NCBI GenBank assembly: GCA_018398765.1
Contig: JAHBMJ010000409.1
Coordinates: forward strand, 1-21,137
DNA length: 21,137 nt
Direction: 5' to 3'
Origin: Chromera velia
Lineage: Eukaryota > Sar > Chromeraceae
Numbering within the stretch: the stretch's first letter is position 1; each line of letters starts with the position of its first letter. A program made the position numbers and the translations under genes. The notes beneath the pieces are model-generated. The model did not search any database. It saw only the letters and a list, made by a program, of their open reading frames with translations, and had not been told where the DNA came from. Positions 1-8,612 of this stretch are shown here, piece by piece.

Positions 1-30
<30 letters not shown>
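1..30. repeat. (TC)15 microsatellite
   Basis: Fifteen uninterrupted TC units open the window, followed by a C run and a further pyrimidine-rich stretch to about 125. It is the first of many simple repeats and is cut by the window edge, so its true length is unknown. Confidence 0.95.
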
Positions 31-32
<2 letters not shown>

Positions 33-227
33 CCCCTCCATCTCCCCTTTCCGTTTCTTTCTTTGTTGCTTGCCTGCCTTTTGTCTGTCCTTCCTTCACC
101 CCCTCTCCCTTGGTTCCTTCCTTTCTTATGGCTCTGTAGAGAAGGGACCTGAAGACTGATCGACTGCATGCATGATTTCACCACTATGATCCCTCTCGCT
201 TCCTGTCCCTTCCTTTCACATACATAC

Positions 228-809
228 CAGAATCGAAGAGGGAGATGAACCTCATGCACCTGCTGCAACTCGACAGTCCGTCCGGGTGGAACGTCTTCTG
301 TCTCCAGATAGGAAGGCTTCGGTGGGGGATCGAGGGAGGGACGGTATCTGCATGCATGCACAGCATGTCTCGACGCAAAAAGCAGCTATGAGGAGGCCTG
401 CAGGCAGAGGGCAGTTACTATGCCCCAAAGCTGGCTTTGAATTCGCACCTCTGCCTCTTCTTGCCAGACGGAGTGTCGGCCAGTGATGAGTGCCTGCAGG
501 GGGCAAAATCCCGCGTGTGACAAGAAGCCACCGTGCATACAGACAGGAAGACCGACCACCCTTCTGGCTGAGAAAGTGATTGCTTGACACACCGCCTCAC
601 TGACTGACCGCGTTCATTCCCCGGTTGAGTGAGAACTTCAATCGAGACTCTCCTACGTGTTTGCTTGTTTGCTGCCACAATTCTGCCCATGCAGTTTTTC
701 TTTGCGAGAAGAATGTCAGACAATTCTTCCGCTGATGCAGTAGACTCCGCTAGTGCCTGTTTTTGTGCCCGAGAAGCGTCCGATTTGTGGTGTCTTCGAC
801 CTGGAAGGC
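228..809 (-). CDS. possible minus-strand gene fragment, two exon-like segments
   Basis: I do not recognise this gene. On the minus strand the segment 809 to about 605 is open and follows an acceptor-like TTGTTCAG. It encodes a basic, helix-prone stretch containing ALAESTASAEELSD and ends in overlapping donor-like sequences (GTCAGTCAGTGAGG). A second segment, 347 to 228, lies between GCATGCATGCAG and GTATGT, both strong splice-like signals. The donor ambiguity leaves two frames possible for the second segment, one of which contains PSYLETEDVPPGRTVEL. A third candidate segment (493-419) has a poor donor (GTAACT), so I left it out. Neither start nor stop is established. It would be transcribed away from the plus-strand gene that begins near 1212. 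It could equally be non-coding sequence with chance splice motifs; RNA data would settle it. Confidence 0.3.
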
Positions 810-1211
810 CTGAACAAGTCAGTCCAAACTCATGCCGTCTCCGTCTCCTGAAACCTCTCGCATTCATGCACTCTTTCAATTTCTCTGTCTAGACGCCGCC
901 CTTTTCCCTCGCTATCCGCCGATGTCATCACCTTCAATCTCTGTCTGTATTCGTGCATGCTTTTGTGATGCAAGCTGCAGAATACCGACATACGTACAAA
1001 CAAACAGGAGGTCCCTCTCTCTCACTGCATGCAAACATACCACAACCCTCCGCCTACATCCCAACTGCACGAGCCTTGTTTATTCTTTGCGCCTCCCCCC
1101 ATCTGCTGAGCTGTCTCCCACGTGAACATACTTTTGGGTTACATGCTGGTACCTCCACAAAGTTTTTGGAGGAAGTTCTTTTTACATGTCTGCTATTTCG
1201 ACCTGCTTGCA
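810..1211. other. gene-free stretch upstream of the plus-strand gene
   Basis: No convincing exon is seen on either strand. The stretch is mixed-composition and pyrimidine-rich on the plus strand, and carries one TGCATGCA palindrome at 1026-1033. If the flanking gene models are right it is a divergent promoter or 5' intron region. It ends in an acceptor-like CGACCTGCTTGCAG just before 1212. Confidence 0.4.
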
Positions 1212-2852
1212 GCCACGAAAAGATCTCCCGAGACCCATTTTCAGTGGACAATTTTTGTCACTGGGCGGAGGAATGGGCAAAGGAATTTCCGTGCTATGAC
1301 GGAGAGATTCGAGTGAAGGGCCTGCCTGCGGGGTATGGGGAGATAGTGTGCGTTGTTTCGAAGCAAAGCAGCTACCGGGAGCCATGCAGGCAGAGGGCGG
1401 TTGAGGCCAGCAAGCAGGCTGTCAGTGCTGCGCCTCTTCTCGACCTGAGGTGGCAGCCAGTCAGGGATGCCTGGGGCTACACGTGCTTCCAGCAGTTCTA
1501 CGCCCCGCCTCCCACGCAGTTGCCAGTGCCTGCGGAGAAGGCCGTAAAGGCACATGAGCGGTGGAGGGAGGAGCAGGTGGTCGAGCTCAAGCTAGAGGAG
1601 GGGGTTTACTGTGGTGGAGAGAGAGCGAGATGAAGGTCAGGAAGCACACCGTGGCAGTGGTGTTGCAGCAGGGGCAGCAACCCACTTTGATGAAGGGAGC
1701 TTCAGTGGTGCAGAAGGGGGCGGACACCAACGTGGTTTGCATCTCCTTGGCAAAGTGTCTGGAGTTTCGTGATTTTTTGTATGGGATCTTTGATGGCGAC
1801 ATGGAGTGCTTGATGGAGACAGTGCATGCCCTCGTTTCTCGGCCCTGGCGGTTTTGTCAGGCAAGCCGATCTTCAGGCGAGCTTGACAGAGTCTCCTTCT
1901 GTCTCCTTCTTCCTCCTCACCCTCACACCGACGACCTGCAACGACCTCCTGAGAGTCCTCCCTCCCCAACAGAGGATCAAGATCGACATGCATCGACAGG
2001 TGGAGGTACTACCGTCGCGGGGGGCGCGTACCTCCACGCTGGCTGCCTCCTCCTCTGCCTCCTGTTCAGCCGGCTCCCGACCAGGGAGCGCTCCCGAGCC
2101 CCTCCCAGGCAGCTCCTGCCGCTGCTGCTGCTGCGTCGCCCCCCCCCTCCCCTCAGCCGCCTGCCACCCCGGTAGGTGCCCCTGCTCCCAAGCCCAAACG
2201 AGGTACTCCCGAAGATGGTCGGGGAGAATCTGCTGGCAAGGGTGGGAAGAAGAGGGAAGAAAAGCCCTCAACAGGCGAAACAGCAGTCAGGCATGTGGGC
2301 AAAAAAGGGGCGTTGGAGCTTTCACCTGTCACCGCTCCTCCCTTCCAGAACGTCGGAGGGGCCCCAGCCCCCACTCATGCAGCTGCCCCCTTTGGGCCCC
2401 TTCCAGCCGTGCAGGCCGGTTTCGAGCAGCCCCCAGCTGGCCTGCCTACTTTGTTCATATCCCTCCATAACGATGAAGGGGCCGCCTCCAGTCATGCAGC
2501 TGCCTCCGCTGAGCCCCTTCCAGCCGTGCAGGCCGGTTTCGAGCAGCCTCCAGCCGGCACGCCCGTCATGTACATTGCGGACAGGAAGGGCACATTTTTG
2601 GTCCCTTTATGGGATGGCCGCAAGTGCCCGGAGTGTGGCAATGGAAGCGTCTGTTTCTCTGTGCATGCCTACATCTACTGGGACGGCCCCACGGAAATCC
2701 GTCTGGGGAAGCTGATGTGCAGGCATGATTCGTGCATGTGGAATTTGGGTGTGATCCCTGTGATGCCTTTGGGGGAGGCTTCTCAAGAGGAGGAGGAGGA
2801 GAAGGTTCTCATGCAAACTGCGGGTACCCTCCGGGGGCAGAGAAGCCTTTGA
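1212..2852 (+). CDS. unknown protein with Pro/Ala linker and Cys cluster; frame broken or splicing unresolved
   Basis: I do not recognise the family. An acceptor-like site at 1211 precedes an open frame running to TGA at 1633 (contains HWAEEWAKEFPCYDGEIRV). Coding character then resumes one frame over from about 1627 to 1850 (contains NVVCISLAKCLEFRDFLYG). A third frame, open from 1953 to 2852, encodes a Pro/Ala-rich linker with a Lys-rich patch, a duplicated block of about 30 residues, and a Cys cluster: CPEC, then a second cluster with C-x4-C spacing (CRHDSC), possibly a zinc ribbon. The first frame change sits in a GAGAGAGAG run (1616-1626). Introns such as 1577-1668 or 1851-1972 would restore frame, but their donors lack the +5 G found in every firm intron of this window. 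Near 2790 a GAG run marks another possible break, after which frame 1 or 2 stays open to a good donor at 2914 (CCG|GTGAGG). Either a decaying gene, assembly errors in simple repeats, or a gene with small atypical introns. Confidence 0.45.
2357..2560 (+). repeat. in-frame intragenic duplication of about 85 bp
   Basis: Two copies (about 2357-2443 and 2477-2560) share a core around TCATGCAGCTGCC and a longer block coding LPAVQAGFEQPPAG in both. The offset is 117 bp over most of the length and 120 bp at the left edge, so a 3-bp indel has occurred. All length differences are multiples of three, which is what selection on a protein would leave. The copies lie between the Pro/Ala linker and the Cys cluster. 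Confidence 0.85.
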
Positions 2853-2913
2853 AGATTGCGATCGCCCCCAAGAGAGCGGACACAATGTTTTGGATTGCCT
2901 TCGGATCCGACCG

Positions 2914-3401
2914 GTGAGGATTTCATGGTCATGTTGTTTCCGAATTGTTTGTCACTTTAATTATGATGCAAAAGAGTTATAGACTATGCATTGCACAGTG
3001 AGAGAGAGTCTTTGAATGTCTGGGGTAGTTTATCAGTAGGGAACGCCACAAACCTGAAAGCAGATAAGGAAAGAAAACACGTACAGCTGCCCATCCATAG
3101 AGAGATAATGAGAGAAAAAAGTCTTGAGAGAGAGCCTGTTTTATTTGCTGTCTGCATTCCTGTACGTTTTTGTCTGCTCGGCGTGGCGTCTGTCTATATT
3201 TCTGTTTCTGCCTTTTTTCCTTCTCGTTTGTTTTTGTGCGTGTGTGGGTGGGTGGGTCTGGACCAGGTCTGGTCACGTCATTGAAACATCACTTACTCTT
3301 AAACGTCTTCTTGCGTGTATAATCATCGGATGCTTGTCTGCTTCCCTCCCCCTTTGCCCTCCTCTTCGAATCTCTATCTACATGATTCTGCATGCGTGCA
3401 G
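2914..3401 (+). other. probable last intron or 3' spacer of the plus-strand unknown gene
   Basis: It begins with GTGAGG after CCG and ends with CATGCGTGCAG, both resembling splice sites used elsewhere here. Inside are a T-rich stretch (3140-3240) and a short GTGGGTGGGTGG run near 3243. No convincing exon is seen inside. Confidence 0.35.
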
Positions 3402-3632
3402 CTGAGAATTTGTCTGAGACATCGTCAGCCAGCTCACGGGGGCCCCCCGTCTCAAAGGGGGCCAGCATCAACTCGTGGCTCTTCGATGCGTTCCAAGCCA
3501 TGGCACGTCCGCGCTGAAAAAGCTACATGCAGGTTTGTGCGTCAGTGCGCGAATGTGATTGGCATTGATGAGGACAGTGGAGGGAGCAAGTACGTCAGAA
3601 AGAGTCAGTGGGACGTCAAGACCTTTGCATAG
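3402..3632 (+). CDS. candidate terminal exon, unknown protein
   Basis: An acceptor-like GCATGCGTGCAG is followed by a 231-base open stretch (77 codons including TAG). Its tail contains CANVIGIDEDSGGSKYVRK, acidic and then basic, and it ends in WDVKTFA. Incoming phase 0 matches the donor at 2914 if the upstream gene is read in frame 1 there, so it may be the last exon of that gene. Other reading frames through 3402-3533 also look protein-like, for example one ending at the TGA near 3516, so the assignment is uncertain. A tandem repeat array begins 36 bases after the stop. Confidence 0.35.
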   Translation: MRICLRHRQPAHGGPPSQRGPASTRGSSMRSKPWHVRAEKATCRFVRQCANVIGIDEDSGGSKYVRKSQWDVKTFA

Positions 3633-3667
3633 TTGCTTCTTTTATTTATTCTTCTAATCGCTGCATG

Positions 3668-4150
3668 GTGCCTCTCAGCAATTCGTGGCGGACAATTAAG
3701 GGGAGACAAGAAACAAGTCGGCGTGCGAGAGGCAGTTTGATTCATTTTTCTGTTTCACACTTCTATGTGAGTGAATACTGGTGCCTCCAGACAGTCAGAG
3801 GAGGACAGGGGGGGGCGAGCAAAGAAGACGGCGTGCGGGGCTGTGCGGGAGGCAGAAGACTCCCTTTTTTCTCTCTTTCAACATTTCTGTCTGCGTGAAT
3901 GCTTGAATGCTGCCAGTGGTGCCTCCAGAGTAGTCAGAGGAGAACAGGGGGGGCGAGCAAAGAAGACGGCGTGCGGGGCTGTGCGGGAGGCAGAAGATTC
4001 CCTTTTTTCTCTGTTTCGACGTTTCTGTCTGCATGAATGCGTGAATGCTTGAATGCTCGAATTCTGGACCAGGTGCCTCCAGACAGTCAGAGGAGGACAG
4101 AGGGGCATGCTTCAATTTAAATGCCTCCAAACATCTGGTGGAGGACATGA
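3668..4150. repeat. degenerate tandem repeat array, units about 113-154 bp
   Basis: Units begin with GTGCCTCCAG or a close variant at 3668 (GTGCCTCTCAG), 3781, 3919 and 4073, with a decayed start near 4121. Spacings are 113, 138 and 154 bp. Each fuller unit holds a GGAGGACAGGGGGG-like core, then GGCGAGCAAAGAAGACGGCG, a GCGGGAGGCAGAAGA stretch, a pyrimidine run and TTTCTGTCTGC followed by GAATGC-type short repeats. Copies 2 and 3 are the most alike. Length varies mainly through the GAATGC tail. The array fills the interval between the last exon-like sequence of the left genes and the AT-rich island. Confidence 0.9.
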
Positions 4151-4450
4151 TTTAAATACATGATGCGGTGAAAAACCCTTTAATATGTCATACATGTAAG
4201 TCGTCAAACAAGATTATGTTTGTACTCCCTGGCAGGCTCGTACTTTTCTAGATGTTTTTGATATTCGGAGATTGGTTTGATTTTAGGGTACAGCTTTATA
4301 ATTGAAATATAGTAAAAGTAAAAACACGATGAATATAGATTCATATTTGCGGTCCTAGGGCCGATGTTAGAATGTGAAAACATTCATAATTAACAAAATA
4401 ATTTTTATTTAGAGCCTACAGACTAGAGGACATACCTAAGCCGTGCACTA

Positions 4451-4504
4451 GATAAATAAAAAAATAAAAAAAGTTTTTTTTTATCCATTATTTTTTTATT
4501 TATC
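4451..4504. repeat. 17-bp perfect inverted repeat, 20-nt loop
   Basis: GATAAATAAAAAAATAA at 4451-4467 is the exact reverse complement of 4488-4504. The loop contains a T run. A further direct copy of the arm core, AATAAATAAAAAAATAAAAAA, starts near 4598. It could be a transposon fragment or a transcript-end hairpin; composition alone makes such pairing easier here. Confidence 0.8.
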
Positions 4505-4526
4505 ACTCCCTTAACTATAGATGAAC

Positions 4527-4618
4527 AACTGTTGTTTAAGTGTTGCATAAGTGTTGCAGGGAGTGTTGCATAAAAAATAACTGTTGTTTAGTGAATGAAT
4601 AAATAAAAAAATAAAAAA
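4527..4618. repeat. short interspersed direct repeats in AT island
   Basis: AACTGTTGTTTA occurs at 4527-4538 and 4579-4590 (offset 52). Between them GTGTTGCA occurs three times, twice followed by TAA. A diverged relative lies near 5366. This looks like a locally duplicated block of an older dispersed repeat. Confidence 0.7.
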
Positions 4619-4936
4619 CTAGCAAAACTGTTTTTCTTCTTTCTTTTTTTATTGATGCTTTCACTACTAGGCAACGCACAGTGACTTTTTTTTTTAGAGA
4701 TCCCTATGTCAGTGTGTGGAGTCTAGGAATTAACTAGAATTAACCGTCAATCATTATGATCACCATATAAATTTAAACCATTAAAAATATTATTGTCTAT
4801 AGAATATTAATTGTATTGGGAAAAAAATATGCATATTTTAAATTTATTATTTTTTTATGAGATGATATTTACGACAGTCGTGTACCTAGTTATGTGCGTT
4901 TAGACGTCGGCTGTAAGAATAAAAAAAAAAATCCCC

Positions 4937-5326
4937 CTACATCAGTGAGATAACTCGCAGGTAAAAAAATAATTATTACCCTTATTTAAATTCTTAAATA
5001 GTGAATATCGGTTTTTGATAATTATTATTGGGGTCAAAAAGTAAAATACATTGAATGAGTATCCAACGTCTGAATTAAAGTTATAGTTGATGTTTTTGCA
5101 AGTCTTTTTATATAATTATTTCATCAATGAACAAACTTGAAATATTTAAGCCACAATTTGTAGATAAATACACTGCAATTTGATAATCTGTATAATTATT
5201 ATTGTCATTATGAAGAAACTGAACTTCAATAATGATTATCAAAAAATGATAATGATTATCAAATTATTAATATCAATTTTTAATAATAATTATTGAAAGT
5301 ACAAACGATTTATTTCACTGATGTAG
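4937..5326. mobile_element. fold-back, MITE-like element with long imperfect terminal inverted repeats
   Basis: The left end CTACATCAGTGAGATAACTCG (4937-4957) matches the reverse complement of the right end (5306-5326) at 19 of 21 positions. Further in, TTTTTGATAATTATTATTG (near 5012-5030) pairs with the complement of 5226-5244 at 18 of 19, and an ATAATTATTA block also pairs, so the arms extend about 100 bp with a diverged middle. Both ends can be read as TA followed by CATCAGTGA, which suggests a TA target duplication as in Tc1/mariner-derived MITEs, though the TA is also part of the palindrome. There is no coding capacity. A partial relative of the tip, CTATGTCAGTG, lies near 4704. The pairing is seen in the sequence; the transposon class is inferred. 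Confidence 0.6.
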
Positions 5327-5519
5327 TAATTAAACCTTTTGATGCTTTGAATTACTTCGGATTAAACAATTGTTTTTTGAATGTTGCACAAGTGTACACG
5401 TTTTTCATGTATGACATGATGTGTATTCAAATCTTTGTTGATAGTGATTGACCTACAGTGTGTTACCCACTGCGGCACCTGACGCGTGAGTCGTGACCTT
5501 AAACGACGACGGTGCCTGA

Positions 5520-6108
5520 CTACCACCCGACGACCTCTCTGCGCTGCTCTTTTGGAACGTCCTGAAGATCCACCTCAAGCTCTCTTCCCACCCTCTTGGC
5601 CCACAGGTAGAGCCGCACATTCGGCCACCCCGGCCCCATGCCTGTCCCCTTCCTATTCATCACATTCTCAAGTACCCTAAACTCCTCGGGATACTTCTCC
5701 TTGTAGTAGAACAGCTCCAAGGACCGCGCCTGATCGTACACGTACATATTCGTCTCCCCACTCGCGCCATCCGTCGGCCTCTGCAGCTTGACGAGGAACC
5801 GCTTGTCCCCGTACCTGTTGGAGGGAACCGCCCGGGTCCCCATGCTGCCGATGCGGCCTGTAGTGAAGGAAATCATGTGCCGGTCCGCAGCTCGGGAAGG
5901 CATTTCTGGGACGATGGGCAGACGGAGCGCCTGCCCGACTGTCTCTGCTGAAGAGGAGGAAGACGAGGAAGAGGAGGCGCTCTCTCCGTCTCCCTCTGCT
6001 GCCGTGCTGCCCGAAGACTTCGTTACCTGCTGTTCGGCTCGACACTCCTGCTTGTGCCTTGCACGCCAGTCCGCTCTCTGACATTCTCTCGAGCAGTACG
6101 CGACGGCG
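5520..6108 (-). CDS. MYND gene exon 3, second half of the zinc finger and C-terminal domain
   Basis: After CTGTCCACAG the exon completes the split Arg codon and continues AVAYCSRECQRADW...HKQEC, supplying the remaining four zinc ligands. That the join rebuilds a textbook MYND spacing (C-x2-C-x9-C-x2-C-x5-C-x3-C-x8-H-x3-C) is independent proof of the splice. A Ser8 run and a C-terminal domain with FLVKLQRP and VYDQARSLELFYY follow to the TAG at 5520-5522. Confidence 0.9.
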
Positions 6109-6545
6109 CTGTGGACAGACCGGCAAGAAGATAGACAGACGCAACGATTGATTTTCTTCTTCTTTTATTTCACTCATGTACGAGTATGATTCTTCTCTGG
6201 ATCGAACAGACAGTCAGAAGGATGGATGCATGGATAGACAGATAGATAGACGGATAAGTCAACCCACCCCAAGGTAGCAGGGCACGCAAGAAAGCAGAGA
6301 AATGGAAATGATGCAAAACTAGCGCAGACACACAGCACAAGAGGGAAGAGTGTCGGACACGATGAGAAAGAGGCCGTTTTGTGTCAGGATAAAACAGTAC
6401 GAAAGTTCGTCCATTCACTCATTTTTCTTCCATGTAGATGGACGCACATCAAGAACAAAAATGGTGACAGGGAGGCACATCACAGATTAGTTCCTGGAGA
6501 CAGAACGAGAGAGAAGACCCTCGAGTGCTTTCTGTGTGCGTCTGC

Positions 6546-6577
<32 letters not shown>

Positions 6578-8612
6578 TTTTTCTTTCTTTCTTTCTTTGC
6601 TTCTTTCTTTCTTTCTTTTTCTGTTTCTCTGTGTACAGTTTGACTGTCGGCCAAACACTGATTGACTGTCTACCTGACTGACTGGCTGACTGAGTGAAGA
6701 ACTGACCGGCAGCCTCCGCACTTCTGGAAGGTCACGTTTTGTTTTCCACAGGTCCTGCACTCTTCCTGTTTCTTCAATTCCTTCTCTGCGCTCTTCCAGC
6801 TTCCCTCTGGGGCCTCCACGGGAGTCAACACGGAGAGTTGCACCTGCATGCATGCACAGGGATTGGAAGAGGAAAAACATGTGAGAGAAAACAGCACCAA
6901 GTTTGATTTTGTTGGTGAATTCAGAGACAAGGGGGAGAGAAGTTAAGAACAGAAAAGCTTTGCAAAGGGAGATTATGAGACAAAAGAAAGCACGGAATGC
7001 AGCCTGGCAGATGAAAATAAGAACATTCAGTAAGGAGCTCGACACAGGAGGACTTCGTTCTTTACCGCACAATCAAATGAGAGCTGCTCGACTGACTAAC
7101 CTTCGAATCACCCCGAGCTGGAAGTCCCAGTGCCTGCATCCACTCTCTCCTGACCCCCTCTTCAACGCAAATCCCTCTCGTTCCCTTCTGCTGACTCCCT
7201 TCTTCACTCGCCTCTTGAAGGAATGAGACGAACCGATCTAGCTCGGGTCGTGTGCACTTAGTCTTCCCGAAAGCGTGATCCTTCTGCACTTTCTCTCCTC
7301 CCAACATGGACTGGAAAACTCTCATCGTGGAGGCCTTTCTGAGGTCTGCTTTGGTGGTGAGCATGTATGCACACACTACGAGAAGCATCGGGTCTCGGAC
7401 AGGCAGAATGTTTTCGGGTTTGACTGCAATGCATTCGGCTTCTCCCGTCTCTTGAGAGAACGCATGGGCCTCTGGAAACCCCCAAGTGATGCCCCCCTCT
7501 GCAGCAGGGGATGCAGATGCAGGCTGGAGTGTCACACACACACGCACCCTTTTTTTGTCTGAGATCCATGACCCCTTTCTGATGAAACCACAGAGACCAT
7601 TCAACTCGGGACGAGACTTGAGACCACACAGAACCACCCAGCCTTCACTTTCTTTGCCTGGTTCTTCCTTCTCTTTGCCCTCTACGAGACGCAGCAACGC
7701 AAGCCGATGCTTCGGCACATCCACAGTCGTCACTACCCCCTCCCCCTCAGCCCCCCTTTCCTTTTCAATGTCAATTTTCCATCCTGTCATGGGACCAGAA
7801 GAAGACGAAGAGGAAACAATGCAGGGAGACCTGACGACTCCTACCTTCCCACCTATCTCCCCTTCTTCAATTTCCCCATGTCCCTCCCCCTTCAGCACCA
7901 CCACCCTCATGCCCTCAGGAAGGGACCCTCCTGCTTTGTATCTCAACGTTCTCATGCTTTTGCCCTCATCACCCTTCCCAGTTTCCCCCTCCCCGTCTGC
8001 GTCTGCGTCCCCTTCATTCTTTTTGCCAACCCCCCCTGTTCCCTTTGCCTTATCTTGATCCTCGAAACGATCATTGTCATGGGGCAGAAAGCTCATCCGG
8101 ATGTCCAGGGGTCGAACGATCACTCCCTTCTCCTTGTCTGTCGCTTCATAGATGTGGACAACGACCTTCTGCGACAGCTGTTTGACACAGGTGAGGAGGT
8201 CCGTTCTGAAGTCCAGGTACACGTTCTCTCCACAAGGGAGGGCAGTGCTCAGGAATTTGAACCTCTCCTCCAAGGAGAACATCTGGGAGAAGTGCCCCTC
8301 TAGAGGGCCGCTACTCCTTGCAACCCCCAAACCATACATGAGGTTCATCGCGGGGTTGTCCGTCTCGCTTTCGGCAGGTGTGTGGAACCACCGACGGAGA
8401 CGGCTAACGACCAGGCCATCAACGTCGACCAGCCTTCGGATTTTCAAACTTTTCCAAAGCTTCTCTTGCTCGCGCAACACAGCCTCGCGAAGCTGGCTGG
8501 ACTTCTCTGGCACATCAAAGTTGTGCTTTCTCAGCCACGTGGTCATTTGATCCTTCGACCAAGAGGAGGGGTCACCGGAGTAGTCGGACTCCTCGAACTC
8601 GGAAGTGCTCAT
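5520..8612 (-). CDS. MYND zinc-finger protein with N-terminal SAP/Ish1-like segment, 3 exons
   Basis: The spliced reading frame is 745 residues: exons 8612-7101, 6843-6707 and 6108-5520 (TAG). Both introns are GT-AG and keep phase. Residues about 18-52 (WSKDQMTTWLRKHNFDV) resemble the short helix-extended-helix SAP or Ish1 type. A long hydrophilic middle carries Gly/Asp/Glu- and Ser-rich stretches. Residues 325-363 form a GLKSRPELNG...RVRV block of a kind I recall from other algal MYND proteins. The MYND finger is complete: C533, C536, C546, C549, C555, C559, H568, C572, with YCSRECQRADW. After a Ser-rich spacer the last 170 residues contain FLVKLQRP and end in VVGW. MYND fingers bind Pro-rich partner peptides; the actual role here is unknown. 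The start ATG at 8612 opens the longest frame. It is divergent from the SecA-like gene and convergent toward AT island 1. Confidence 0.88.
6546..6620. repeat. (TC)n(TTTC)n microsatellite in MYND intron 2
   Basis: TC units give way to TTTC units on the plus strand, so the MYND transcript reads GA-rich here. It lies within the 598-nt second intron (6706-6109), which also has a short GATA-like run near 6233-6255. Confidence 0.9.
6707..6843 (-). CDS. MYND gene exon 2, first half of the zinc finger
   Basis: It follows an acceptor made of the TGCATGCATGCAG palindrome. The 137 bases encode a Lys/Glu-rich helix, then CRTCGKQNVTFQKCGGC. It ends in phase 2 inside the Arg codon after the fourth zinc-ligand Cys (CG|GTCAGT). 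Confidence 0.88.
7101..8612 (-). CDS. MYND gene exon 1 (residues 1-504)
   Basis: This exon of 1,512 bases starts at ATG (8612) and ends in phase 0 at TCGAAG|GTTAGT. Without splicing the frame would run on only to a stop at 7062 and never reach the zinc finger. It encodes the SAP/Ish1-like segment, the acidic and Ser-rich middle and the GLKSRPELNG block. The simple-sequence codon runs (Gly-Asp-Ala-Asp-Gly, Ser6) are unlike the tidy ends and probably form a disordered linker. Confidence 0.85.

Larger units (their letters stand above)
4150..5519. other. AT-rich intergenic island 1
   Basis: Composition changes abruptly near 4150 from mixed to strongly A/T and returns near 5470. No open frame of note exists. 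Contents I can see: a 17-bp inverted repeat (4451-4504), short direct repeats (4527-4618), a fold-back element (4937-5326), and near 5366 a diverged copy of the 4525 motif (AATTGTTTTTTGAATGTTGC against AACTGTTGTTTAAGTGTTGC). It lies between the 3' side of the left plus-strand gene and the 3' end of the minus-strand MYND gene. I see no organelle gene in it. Confidence 0.85.

Noticed and set aside
419..493. Third exon-like segment of the left minus-strand gene
   Set aside because: The acceptor is good, but its donor GTAACT breaks the +5 G rule and inclusion gives conflicting frames or a stop.
3608..4148. Open frames through the tandem repeat
   Set aside because: They exist in both strands because the repeat lacks stops; unit lengths of 113, 138 and 154 are not multiples of three, so no repeated protein is maintained.
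4150..5470. Insertion of mitochondrial or plastid DNA in the AT-rich island
   Set aside because: No open frame, rRNA-like or tRNA-like segment was found; inverted repeats fit transposon remnants better.
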